DNA of 64,000 nt. It comes from Nautilus pompilius (Eukaryota; Mollusca; Cephalopoda; Nautilida; Nautilidae). The notes below the pieces were generated by a model. It was given only the letters and a program-made list of their open reading frames with translations, was not told the origin of the DNA and searched no databases. The stretch's first letter is position 1; each line of letters starts with the position of its first letter. The stretch covers positions 914,501 to 978,500 of the forward strand of contig JACATO010000689.1 in NCBI GenBank assembly GCA_018389105.1, read 5' to 3'. This document shows positions 14,401-25,769 of this stretch, in pieces. Both the position numbers and the translations under genes were made by a program.

Positions 14401-17400
14401 GCATTTGATGGTCTACTGAGCTAAAGTGCTGTCATGACACTAAGGGAGATCACTTCATGAACAGAACATGTATGCAATGTCATGTGTGACAATATTTGGG
14501 TCCATCACTACTCATCAGAATCTAAATGCTCTAGCAGACAATGGTAGCACTGATGTTATTCTACCTTAAAGATGTTCAAGGTAACAACTTTGCTCAGAAA
14601 ATCATTGGAAGATGAAGCATACTTTTTTATTAACTTTCCGAAGGAAGGTGCCACAATCAGTGCAGTGTACAAATATAATGCTCTACAAGATTGCAAGCTG
14701 CAGTTTACAGAAAGAAGCCAGGTTTGATCAGTAAAGGGATTCTGTTACAGGACAACACTTGCCACTTTAATGTTAATATGATCTGTCATTTGGGCTGGGA
14801 AGCAACAGCCAATTCAGTTATCATGAAGCTACAGTCCAAAATGGACTTCTTTGGCAACATAAAATCATGTGCTCTTGACTGTGTTTCCAGAGATCTAAGT
14901 TTGGTGGCATTCATTCATACAAATTAACTGCATATATGTTCATGGAGGATATATATCATGAAATAGTTTGAATAGATTATCTTGTGTTTCATATTTGGTG
15001 ATTAAAAGTATAGATTTCACCTTAATGCCAAGGAAAACTAGGAGGAAAAAAATCAAAGAAGTCTTTAGCTTTTAAAGATGACCACACATTTAATGTGAAC
15101 CCATTTGTGGCTGTAGTAGGAATTTAGCTAAAGTTTTATTTTTCTGGAGGCGCATCAGGAAAGCTGAGGAGGAGCCTTCTTGTTTGATCCTTAGGATTGC
15201 AGAAATCCAGTACTGACATTGACTTAATTAGAACTGAGTGGGAAAATAAATGATCACATGCTGCTGCTGCTGGTGTCATGAAATAGGAAATTGGTCCATT
15301 AAACAGCATTTTGAATAATTTAGACTGCTTCTTGACTACAGTTTGAGTTTATCAGCCACAGCTTAATAATAAAATGATTTCTTAATCTAGTGGCAATTAA
15401 AAATGAGATAATGGTGCAGTAAAAGTTAGCTGACAGCACTTCCTGAAAAAGAGAGTCCTTGGCGCATTTAAGGTGATAACTGTAATGGATAGCAACAGAT
15501 TTAACTTGGCAAATTGCTGATGGCAAGCATCATTTATGCTGGTTATTGATTTTATGTAAACTTCAGCGGATGGATGACTTAGTAATTAGCTCATTATTTA
15601 TACTGTCTGTTTGCTTTGTAAAAAAAATATTGTACTAAAGACACCTACACATCCACACCGCATCAATCTCAGAGGCTTTGTTTTGATCCAGTTGTAGCCT
15701 TTTAGAAATTTCATGTTTGTTTGTAACCATCTTTCTCCCACCACCAAATGCACTTGCATTATCAGAAGAACCCTAAAAATAAAATAATCTTCACGTGATC
15801 TGTATTGTTTATGTTTAATGTACATTTATTAAGCTTTCAAGGAAATTTTCACTAGCACCAAATTTTTTATTTGTTAGTAGAATTTTAAATAAAAAGACTG
15901 ATAGCTTTTAGCATTTCACTATTGCTGACAATCATGTATGTAGAAAATGGGAAACTGGATCCAGGCATTATGAAATAGCCAAATAAGGTTTTACGGTCGT
16001 CTTCAGATGCTCATTCTGTAGATGTTACATTTGGAAGGTTTTGTTTTGCAGACATTTAAACCACAATTATAAAATGAAGACCCCCCCAGATGTTTGAGCT
16101 ATTGTAGACTGACTTAGTGGAAACAGCTACTAGGAAGAACTGCTAACAACTATGTATTAGTGTGCTCTGTATAACATCTGTGTATTTTAAGCTGGCCAAA
16201 GTTATACACAATTATTTTATAATTTGACATAAAAATTTTCCGAACACAATTTCAGTGAAGGATATCAGGTAGTTTTTGTATGTGTACTCAGAATATTTAT
16301 AAACCTATTATGTTGGTATTTAGAAATCCTAACTTCATGGTGATTTATTCATCTTTTTTCTTTTGTGTCATCAGCTGAATATGATTTGTTTTTTCCCTTC
16401 TCATACTTGTTTATATATCATTTTTTGGATAATGTTAATCATACCTGAAGCCAGTAGAAAGTCAAGTTAACCCATATATTGTTGAGTGGAGTTTCCCATA
16501 CAATGTCTTTATATCAGTGAAGCCTGCCCCCTCCCACTAGCCTTATTTTGTTTACCCATGTAATACTGTATTGGTTTACTCACTGGCTGCTGTAGTTGCT
16601 TCTGACTACAAATCTTCTTACTAGCTCACCCTTTCTGGTATTTATAGCGACCGGGTAAACTGGTTTGGTTGTTAGATAATTATTAGAGTGAACAGGCAGG
16701 CAGAGGAGGAAGTAGTAGTAGAGCAGTTGTGTATCCATGGGCAGAAATTTAATTCTCACCTATAAATGCTGAGCCTATGTCAGTGCTGGACTACTGTGAG
16801 AGGGCCAGGTATATATAAAATATATTTACGTGCACACACAATCCTTCTTTAAAAAAATTGTGAAGCTATTTTTAATGTGAGCTTAGTTTTAGAAAAAATC
16901 ATTTTTACTTGCTACATCACGATTGTTATTTCTTTTTAAATTGATGTATTTGTTTTCTGTACTCTGAGGATGAGTAATGCTATCTTTTTTAACACCAAGA
17001 TTACTTGAGGCCTTTGTATTAAAAGAATGCCGTCATGTGTAAGCTATTACAAGGTTTATTGGTTGGTTTTCTTCGTGTTGATGTTTGTTCTGTTCTAGTC
17101 GACAGGCAATTATTTTGTGGCTTGCAGCAACTTTTGCAGGTTGTGAACTTTTGTGGTAGGATTAGTTTGTTCTTCATACTAGCTGTGGTATTGTTTTTAC
17201 CTATTATGGAACTGGTAAATTAGTAGGGCTGATTAGTGAGTTTAAGGAAAGAAAGTTGCTTTGGTGAACAAAGTACATGCTTTTCATTTGCCCAATAAAA
17301 AGACTTCTGTATTGCTTTTGCCCCCATAAGCATCCATAAGAAACTGTTTTTTTATTTTAAAATTTTCATTTAAACAAACTATAATTTTATTTAAACTGTT

Positions 17401-20400
17401 CAAAGCAGTTTATTTTAGAGATTTTACAAATTAATAAATAAAATTTTGACTGTGTCTTGACTTTTTTTTTTATGGCCAACAGATATTTCAGATATTTTTT
17501 ACAACATTAGCAAGTCATCTCCCAGTATCATGTTTTTGAAAAGTCATTAATGTTGTACCATTTATAAAGCTAGCTGGTTTTATTCTTAAAGGAGTATGTA
17601 ATCATTCTTAGAGTAACTGATGGCAACTGGAAGAGTTGTAAAAATCCATAATGTGCTCTTGCTGCATTCTTCTGTAAGAAAGCTCTCTTAATTTTTCACC
17701 ATTAATCTTTGTTTTTTCTTGAAGATACTAATGTTGTCATAAGTACCAGGTCATCTAGGCTGTGGACTACAATGTGGGCATATCTATCTTTTTTTTTTCT
17801 TGCCATCCATCCTTGTACTTTTCTTTTCAGTATTTTGAATATCCATGATTCATTCATGTTTGGATTCCTTGAACTATTTGTATTTGGGACTATTAAAGAC
17901 AATTCTTATAGGTTTATCCTCTGTTGAATTTTGTTTTACATTTTTTATTCTTAAGTTTGGATTGAAAGCTACTCTTTAACTGCATTGGTTAGGTCTTCTA
18001 TGGAATAATATTTAGGTATTTAACCAGGTGATAGGGAAAATTACAGTTGTGCAGCTCCCAAACTCTGGAAGGGATCCAGCAGTCCTAGATGTACTGGTAG
18101 TGCACGAAACACTATATATATATAGAATGTGCATGTGCGTGCGCATACGGATGGACAGATGGTGGGGATCTGATCAGAATACATTCTGAAGGACACCAGA
18201 TTTTTCACAAATTATCAGTTGTCATGCACTGTATTTGGTCATTAAAATTTTTTTAAAAATTTTTTTCCAGGTTAATGAATAACCGGGCAAGACCAGGCCA
18301 GGCATACATCCCAACTGATGTGGAGCATTTGGCAAACATGTTCACCCATGGGGTTGGTTCTGTTGTAATCTCCATCTTATTGATTCTCTTAACAAGTTAA
18401 ATACCAGAATTAAAAAAAAAAATGTACATTTTTTCAGATGTGTTCAGTGGAGATGGCTTGATAAGAAAGTTTAGAACATCAGTCACAATTAGAATGTTGA
18501 AAACAATGAGACAAAACTTAGTATTGTTATCTAAGAAACAAAAAAAAAAAAAAGAGTAACATGAATATTTTTGCTTTAACATAATTTTAGATTTTTTTAC
18601 TTTCTTCCTCCGTAGAAGATCTATGGATATTTCTATTGCTGCAAACATCATAAAGTGTCTGATCTCGTATTGTAACTTATCCACCCATAATTGCAACCAG
18701 CAGATGATGATAACTGATCTAGCATAATTTTTCAAATTTTTTTTTAAAAAAATTCTTAAAGGATCAAAACATTAAATATGTTATGAACCTGCCTCAGAAG
18801 TCATCTTTAATAAAACCTCATCTTCTTTATCTGTACACAATGCAATTTTAGACAGTCATCACAGATCTGGGCCTTGTTTTTGTTTAACTGTTTTTGATAG
18901 CTTGCCTACCTCCCTCCCCATGTCTCCATCACAATCTTGCTTTTTTTCTTTGCAGCTATGGATATTGCCTAGCTTCCTTGGCCTCATCTGGCTGCTGCAT
19001 CAGTCAGTCACACATCAACAGTTTTTCAGTTCTTTGGTTTTTGGCAGTGCGCTACTCACGCTCTTCATAGTTTCTACTGTTTTCCACACTTTGTCTTACT
19101 CAGGCAGATTTATGTATGTACACCTCATTATGTTTTTTTTTTTTTAAATTCTGTTATTCACATGTGAATTATTTGTGGAAACTTACCATCATGCATATTT
19201 AACTAAAAGTTTACATGGGAATATATCCAGTGATGATGTATAGTCTGCATTGATGTTTGTAAGAATAAGTTATCTGATCTTTGCAGACACAAAGTGTGCT
19301 TCAACTCAGTTAAATATATTATATTGTTGTTGCTATTCATCACAGGCACATCTATAATATCTAAAGCCATTGCTAAGCTTCCTATCACTACCCTGCAGAT
19401 AATTTGAAACAGGTTTGTTAGAAAATCGAAATGTCAGGTTTCTAAAGAACATGAAACATTACTTTGCTACAGTTTTGTTGTCTATCCAAAATGTATTCAG
19501 TTTTGTTGATTCATTATGAACTGTCAGTATACCATCAACAAACCATAAATGGATAATGTGTCAAAGTATATTTTCTTTTTAACCATTGTATTGTCACAAG
19601 GTTACTACTGATGTATTGAGTCTGAATTAGACAATTTTCTACTATATAAATTGACCTTAATTCAGATAATGTAGATTTTATAACAGATCAAGTTTCTCCC
19701 ATCATTAGGTTTTAAAACTTTTCTTGGACTTCAAAGCAGCAGTTTCTCACCTTTTGGTGTACACCTATCCATAGAACCTTGTGGAAGTTGTCTCTGCAGT
19801 GCCAGTAGGTAGGATCTGTAGCAAATCTTCAGAAACAGTAGTTCCTACCATTACTAGATCTCTGCAAACTTCGAAATGTGGATCAACTAGATGATGCTGA
19901 TAATTACAGAAATGGATGCCTCCCATGTCTGAGCTTGCTTGACACACATTGCATATGCCAAATGAAAGCACAGCTTCACTTTATAAAGAGCAGCATATTC
20001 ATTTATTTACATTTGTTGAAATGAATCAGGCCCATTTTATTTTTATCTAGAATAAACCCTTTTGATGTGTTTATATGCATGTGATGTTGTGGTTCAGCAG
20101 TTCTGATTTTATCAGTGTTTGGGTGATAATGAAAACTATCGATTAATGATTAGACCAGATTTGAAAAATTGAATTACATTTTACAACTGTTGATGTTATC
20201 TTTGATGTTAATTGTGGACTTATCTGTTGCTTAAGTATTTTTATCTTTTCTTAAAACAGAACTTTGAAATATCTTTTCCATATGGGCGATCGAGCCGTTA
20301 TCTACATCTTCATAGCTGCTTCTTACACTCCATGGTAAGTCAGTGATCTTCGTGGAAGGAAGGTTAGTTTTTTCTTCTACAGATTGAATGTTCTGGCCTA

Positions 20401-23400
20401 AATAGACAGACAGACAGATACGTTGTAGCTTTGACTGAAATTTTATTTACAAAAGATTTGTTTTGACAACTGCTGTTAAAACTAATGCCTCATCACTGCT
20501 ACAGTTGTCACATCTTTTTTTTTTATATATCTTAGTCCTGCAAATGTGCTGGTAGACTTTTTTTTTGATATCATGAGAAGTGGGGAATAATTTCTACCCT
20601 TTTAATTATTGCATGGTTTCTGGTGATATTTACCTGATTATATTCAGGTGAAAGAAAGTATAGAAAATGTTTATGAAGTTGACTTTGTGGTTAAAAACAA
20701 AATTAATTCAGCAAGTGTTCTTTTTGTCAGTATTGAATTCTTTGGTTATTAAACAAACTGAATAAAATAGTGTTAAAAGTCCAAATGAAATGCAAGACAT
20801 TTTTTCTCTCTAAAATTTTCTGATTGTTATGGATCTCTATTTCTCAAGTTAGTTGGATCAAGATATTTATTTAGATCTAGACTTTTTCATCTCACAGCCA
20901 TTTTATTATTTTTTCTCACAAATTTGTCACTACTAACAAATTGTCTTTAATTAAATTTACCATCAGAGATGAGTTACATGGGCAACATGGTAGAGATTGA
21001 TGAGTTTAACAAAAAATATCTGAGAAAGGAAAAAACAATCTGCAAACACCATGAATTTTAAAAAAATTGACAATTTTGTTTTTCCCAGTTGTTCAGTTAT
21101 TTCAGTTTGAGAAATTAATAGATATAATACCTAGCAATACTGAGTAATTTGCTTAGCAGCTTATGTAGAAATATATTATGTATGCAACCTTAATTTTTTC
21201 ATATTAAATTTACATAAAATAATGGGTGCTTATGAATTATGTACTTTGTTTAGTGTTGACTAAAAACAAAGGCTGATTTCACTAAACTGTTTTGAGTTAA
21301 AAAATTAAAGAAAAAAAGATTTAATGGAATGCATGTTTTGTTTGGAGGCTGATGCTGAAAGAAATGGATTCGTGGGGTTTCCAGGTACGATGGATCATCT
21401 GGCTTTTGGCTGTTTTTGGAATAGCATACCAGTACACATTCCATGAAAGGTAAGTGGTCTTAGCTGATTCTCATGCATCACTGTAATCTGTTGTTGGTAG
21501 AAGTTGTTTTTGTGTGTTAGATGCACTACTGGCTACAAAATGTCACTTTTGAATAATGTAAACTCTAGAAGCAGTATTAAATATTATTAAATATCAGACA
21601 AATATGTTCACTAAGTTTCCCCTTCATTTTCCAGGTTTAAATCTTTGGAAACTTTATTTTATTTGATTATTGGAATCTGTCCTGCAGTGACAGTCTTGGC
21701 AATGGTAAGTCTGAGTTCCTTGAAACTACATAAAAAAGGTTTTTTTACTGAAGTTATGTAGACAGAAGACAAAAAAAAACACTACTAGGAGACATTCAAT
21801 AATGTTAAGTGAACATAACATTCTTGTTTTAAGAGAGATTAATAGCAGCAACAGCATTTTTTTTTTTTTTTGTATGCCATAGGGACATTTCTGTGTAGCA
21901 GGAAAGGTCTGTAGTCAGAGCAGGATAATCTGCCTGTGGTTGAACTATAAAATTAAAATAAAATACTGTAAATAGTTCTAATAAAAACAAAATGTATTGC
22001 AATTATTATGCAGGCCGTTTTCATTGAAATATTCGTCATATTTCCTTTTTAGATGCTGTCTGTTTCACTGGAAAACAAGTGAATTTAGCACAGCAAGTCA
22101 TCAATCCATGTTAAAATAGCAAATGCATACTTTAAATGTTGTTTGCTTGAGCCATTATCAAGCAGGGAGCTGTAATGCCTAACAAGGTTCACAGGGAAGA
22201 GAAACTTAACAGTAGTATGATTTTTATGTTGGTACACACTACTAATCACCATTTACAATTCTATTTCTTAAAATGCTTCCATTTTCTAGTTTGAAGGGAG
22301 GTTTAACTTTAACCTGAACTAAAACAAAGAAACTGTCAAAAAATAAGCAAACAAAACCTCACAAAATTAAGGATAATAGAAAAAAAAGAGCATAAGGAAT
22401 GTTAGCTTCTGTGTTTGGAGGATTTTATTAATATTTGAAGCATTAAGGGAGATAACTTATAGCAGTAATTCTGACAGGATTGAATTGAATAGCAATCCCA
22501 GTTAGTATTGATACATTCATATACCAATACATAGCTTCTATGGAAAACCTCAGAATTCATGTGGAGAAAAAAGGATCTTTTAATAACTGCAACGTTATTA
22601 TCTATACAAAAATTCAAACCTGATTAAGGCAAAATAATATTTTATGGTTTTTTTTCAAAGTTTGTGTTTTAAATTTTCTTTCTGGAAAGAGTGAAATAAA
22701 GTTTGTATTTTTAGTGATGTTTACAGTAGAAATAAAATTTATTTTTAGCATATTTTCCTACAGCAAACATGTTACATCATTGTAAATTTACAGCATCACC
22801 ATCTCAATTGAATAGACTTTCTGGATTCAGAAAGAATTTATATTTATAAGCAAACAAGTTTTCAAGAATTTGTTCTTTAATGTCTTGGGTTGCATATTTT
22901 TTCTATTTGCCAATGTACATTACATTTAACATTGGGTCCAATTTTGTGGTCTACCTAATCAAATTATAGAGTAAGAAAATCACACTAACATTTAAAAACA
23001 TTATGCCAATTAGTTATTAACTCTTAAAACAGTGGCCACCATCATCTAATGACCTGATGGGAAATGGCAGCCATTGTCATGTCACATGAAGATTGAACTT
23101 TTCCCACCTCAGTTTAATTTCCAAACTAAATTATGGTAACAGTAGAGACCCATGGAGGTCACTAACATTGCCTAAATTTCCTGGTTCTCAATACCCTGCT
23201 AATAATCATCATGGATACATGTCTCTCAACTTCTCAGAGTGATACATCACATGGTGTGCAGTGTATGCTGACCCCAAACAAAATATTGAGAATGTTGGAT
23301 GATTTGAATGATGAGAAGGGATAGTCACCATCAGATACATCTGGTTTGGAATGTAAAGTATATCAAGTGTGATGATTTGACTGATTCAGTGACCACAAGG

Positions 23401-24179
23401 TTGGTGGCCAATGTGGGATGCTGCTGCCAGCGTGCACTTTTAGCCTCTTTGCATGGCTACTTGCAAGGGTATCTGCAGGATAAATTACATGGTTGGGGGG
23501 GGGGTTGATGAACTAATATGAAATGCAGGGTATGTGTCCAGCGATGAAAGCATAATATCAAAAAATTCTCTAAAATATTTGATTTTGGCCAATAACGTTT
23601 TACTTAGAAATATTTCTTGTGATTCATTTAGAATTTTTTGATATTAGTATGCTTCGTTTGATATTATGCTACCCTATCAGAGCTCTCAATAATGAAACAA
23701 AAAAACATTTTTATTCATTATCAACTTTTGGGCCCTGCCTTTGTGAATGCCTGTGGTCATGTGGTGATGGTTTCATACCAATTTTGCCTGTTTTTGATAG
23801 AGGTAAACAAAACCACCCCTTTTATTGAGAGGTCAGGAATTTTGCATGCAAATCTATCATTTCATAAGTGCTTTGTTTTTGTTTTTTTTGTGCACAGTGA
23901 TGGGATTTTTGGCCCTATACAGCTAGTTAAGGGTTAACTGATTTTATTTAGCTGTTTGAAAATTATTTTCATATTATAATTTCATTTTTATTTCAGAAAG
24001 AAACATCAGGCATGTATGAGCTGGCACTGGGAGGAATCACTTATGTCACTGGGGTGGTGTTTTTTAAATGTGATGGAATTATTCCATTTGCTCATGCTAT
24101 CTGGCATTGCTTTGTGTTCATTGGAGCCCTTTGCCATTATTATGCTATTAGTACATACTTACTTGGAAACCCAACATAG
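5233..24179 (+). CDS. MMD: MMD-like PAQR family seven-transmembrane protein
   Basis: Seven coding exons join in phase: 5233-5261, 18271-18352, 18956-19113, 20260-20334, 21348-21449, 21635-21704 and 23997-24179 (TAG stop). Together they encode 232 aa, close to the roughly 238 aa of vertebrate MMD. The PAQR signature is present: STVFH (His81), FHMGDR (Asp100) and FAHAIWH (His205, His209). These are the residues that bind zinc in adiponectin-receptor relatives. Several hydrophobic helices fit a polytopic membrane protein; MMD/MMD2 are Golgi/endosomal membrane proteins linked to Ras/ERK signalling. The first exon ends in AG, which completes an Arg codon with the first base of exon 2 (R-L-M-N-N-R, like the vertebrate N-terminus). 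Exon 2 uses a GTTGGT donor, slightly weak. MMD versus MMD2 cannot be told apart here. The exon 1 assignment rests on phase, donor and length and is the least certain part. Confidence 0.9.
5282..5299. repeat. (GT)n microsatellite
   Basis: Pure GT run in MMD intron 1, about 20 bp past the exon 1 donor. Confidence 0.9.
5412..5470. repeat. (ATT)n microsatellite
   Basis: About twenty uninterrupted ATT units in MMD intron 1. The poly-Ile and poly-Asn open frames across it on the - strand are artefacts. Confidence 0.95.
5471..7440. other. MMD intron 1, first part; nothing recognised
   Basis: Short unsupported frames only. The GC content falls gradually away from the promoter. No mobile element or exon was recognised. 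Confidence 0.4.
7444..8060. repeat. 66-bp minisatellite in MMD intron 1
   Basis: About seven near-identical 66-bp units, then two or more decayed units. Each unit begins GGGTGATGGGAATAAGC and contains TACATTACATCACCAGAGG and a GGAACAAACTACATTACAGA-like end. Units differ mainly by GGAA/GAAA at one site. Because 66 is divisible by three, one + frame stays open for 176 codons and spells a 22-residue repeat. This follows from unit length and is not evidence of a gene. Each unit contains two related sub-blocks (AAGCTACATTACA and AAACTACATTACA), so it arose from a half-size ancestor. Confidence 0.95.
8622..9358. mobile_element. Possible non-autonomous DNA transposon
   Basis: The right end, CCTAATAAAGTGGCCATTCA followed by GTGTA, resembles a terminal motif (CCTAATAAAGTGGCC) common to DNA transposons in vertebrate genomes. 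The left end shares only TACACTG plus a degraded continuation. The body (about 8,650-9,330) is richer in GC than the surrounding intron and has no transposase frame. The boundaries are approximate and the family is not assigned. Confidence 0.4.
9370..12108. other. MMD intron 1, middle part; nothing recognised
   Basis: AT-rich intronic sequence with scattered short frames and no splice-bounded conserved coding. No repeat structure was recognised. Confidence 0.4.
12109..13487 (+). mobile_element. Degenerate Tc1-like transposon
   Basis: Imperfect terminal inverted repeats begin CAGT at both ends, and TA lies immediately outside each end (12,107-12,108 and 13,488-13,489). The 1.38-kb length suits Tc1. 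A broken transposase frame runs on the + strand from about 12,480 to 13,250. It has an intact 76-codon piece (12,548-12,778), then [15 protein letters not shown], the first catalytic Asp region. An [12 protein letters not shown] motif (second Asp) follows, then a decayed P-L-x-x-N-I-W terminal motif. Stops and frameshifts make it inactive. Confidence 0.8.
12548..13240 (+). pseudogene. Tc1 transposase pseudogene
   Basis: Coding remnant of the surrounding Tc1 element. The recognisable blocks are a DNA-binding/linker part, the FADE catalytic block near 12,817 and the HDKAPCH block near 13,040. Several in-frame stops separate them. Confidence 0.75.
14140..14935 (+). pseudogene. mariner-type transposase fossil
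   Basis: Three + frames must be stitched together to follow the protein. An N-terminal remnant lies near 14,155-14,300, and a block resembling F-L-(I)-x-F-x-x-K-V/G-A near 14,620. The clearest part is an open 78-codon stretch (14,691-14,927) with [20 protein letters not shown]. That corresponds to the KRPGL...LLHDNARPH block containing the second catalytic Asp of mariner transposases. Here Asn-Thr-Cys replaces Asn-Ala-Arg. Terminal repeats were not identified, so the ends are approximate. Confidence 0.65.
14936..18270. other. MMD intron 1, last part; nothing recognised
   Basis: AT-rich intron ending in the polypyrimidine tract and CAG acceptor at 18,270. The short frames in it lack family similarity. 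There is a short TA run near 18,113-18,123. Confidence 0.4.
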
Positions 24180-25013
24180 CAGAAATATCATACTAACTTA
24201 CCTCTGGTTGGTTCTCTTTCCAGGACAAACATCGCATACTCATGTTGTATAGAATTGTGATAACCAAAATCCAACAAGTATTCTTATCTTTTTACCAGTT
24301 TTTTGTGGTTTTACTCAAATATTTATTTGTATATAATTTATCACTATTAACATTTGAAGACAGATCTACAAATTGCATGACGTTGTTCACAGCAAGTGAA
24401 TTGCTTGCTTGTTTGTTTGTTTTTAATGAATTTTGCTTTTGCAAGACAGTTGTCAAAATAATCCTAATATTTTTTCTTCGATTTTTATGACAACAAGCAA
24501 TGGATAAGTAAGGTACCATTTTTTTGGTCCTACAATACTTATGGATACTCTTATTTAAAATTACTTTTACCAAAACTCAACATGAGATGCCAAATAGATT
24601 TTAAATAATTTGTCTATTTGAGGATGGGCCACTTTATTTTTATTTCTGTTCTTGATAGATAGATACTAATTTTTCTTCTACATCTAAACAAATGGACATG
24701 GGATTTTTCTCTGCAGGCATGTTTCACACAACTGTTGCTGGTTGGGTGCAAAGAAATCTTCATGTTATATAGTCAACAGCCCAAATGATGTTTAGACAGT
24801 TGTGTGCGCTGTACCTTTCTTTAGTTTTCACTTTTTGGCAGTTCTTGTTAAAGTCGTTATCCAGTAGTAGTAAGAGCCTACCATGATCTTTAAAACTAGC
24901 TGGCATTTTTATTGTGATGACTTTAAGAGAGAAACCAATGTAATCCAGAGAGGTATATCCTGACTTGATTCTCTGGAACTTATCCTAAGCCTGTATTTTG
25001 TTGTTTTTTTTTT

Positions 25014-25019
25014 AATAAA
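25014..25019 (+). terminator. Candidate proximal polyadenylation signal of MMD
   Basis: Canonical AATAAA about 835 bp after the stop codon. The distal alternative is at 25,544-25,549. Sequence alone does not choose between them. Confidence 0.45.
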
Positions 25020-25185
25020 ATGACTTAGCAACAATAAAGGTTTATGGAAGCTGCATTTGGTGAAAGGTATATTTACAAATCAATGATGTGTTATTTCTAG
25101 AAGGAAACTTATGGACAGTGCCCATACCTGCCATCCTTTCTGACCACATGGTGAGGGAGGGTATGCCTGTTGGATTCCTCACCAA

Positions 25186-25400
25186 TTGACAGATGGAAAA
25201 TTTGCAGATGATGTCAGTTTACTTGCAATAAGGTTCAGCATGCTGAAACCACCAAACTCCATACCCTATCCAAACAGTCTCCAGGCACCATTCAGTTTTG
25301 GAAGAAGTGCATCTGATTGCAGGGTGAGTATTTTGAAAAAGACAGTCACCCTGCAGATGTGTAGCTCGGTGAGTATTTTGATTATTTTAGTGTCAGTCTT
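25186..25400 (+). pseudogene. LINE reverse transcriptase fragment
   Basis: The + frame contains G-K-F-A-D-D-V-S-L-L-A, the palm-domain [FY]-x-D-D catalytic block of non-LTR reverse transcriptases. After one frameshift comes L-H-T-L-S-K-Q-S-P-G-T-I-Q-F, which fits the following region only loosely. About 200 bp survive. No target-site duplication or tail was found. Confidence 0.45.
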
Positions 25401-25689
25401 AGAATGAAATGAACAGCCCTTAAGCAACATACCTGCCAAATACATTGAATGAAAATTTTGTGATGATAAATGAATTCCCTTTGTTAAAGTTAATATTTAT
25501 ATTTGTTGTACATATATTGTCAATTTGTATTGTAGTTTCTTTAAATAAATCATTTTTAGAAAATGTTTGATATCACTGATTCCATGACACTACTGCATGA
25601 TTTTTTTTTTGTAAAAAGAAGTAAATTTCTCAACTGGTAAGCAGTTCATCTTTCAGTAGCAAATAAATTGTGAAGTAGACTGATTAAGA

Positions 25690-25765
25690 ACAACCCGGCC
25701 TTTTAGGCCTTAACGGGAGCTTGCTCCACATCGGGCTTCGGCCACCAGCTCCAAGAAAAAGAAGA
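25690..25765. repeat. GC-rich double-hairpin module with A-rich tail
   Basis: A 60-bp GC-rich island in AT-rich DNA with two perfect short stems. GGAGC-TT-GCTCC is at 25,716-25,727, and GGC-TTCG-GCC (a TTCG tetraloop) is at 25,734-25,743. A GGCCTTTTAGGCC near-palindrome precedes them, and an AAGAAAAAGAAG tract follows. Hairpins plus an A-rich tail suit the 3' end of a retroposon. The family was not recognised. Confidence 0.5.
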
Positions 25766-25769
25766 AAAA

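Larger units (their letters stand above)
24180..25570 (+). other. 3' untranslated region of the MMD-like gene
   Basis: The stop at 24,177-24,179 is followed by AT-rich sequence with AATAAA at 25,014-25,019 and again at 25,544-25,549. Either could define the transcript end. A reverse-transcriptase scrap lies between them, so the proximal signal may be the original one. No further coding exon is needed, because the protein ends where vertebrate MMD does. Confidence 0.5.

Noticed and set aside
18902-19147. Translation of the whole open frame around MMD exon 3
   Set aside because: The conserved part begins after the CAG at 18,953-18,955 and ends at the GTATGT donor after 19,113; the rest is intron.
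24242-24573. Overlapping frames after the MMD stop
   Set aside because: They lie in the 3' untranslated region, are AT-driven, and have no conserved similarity.
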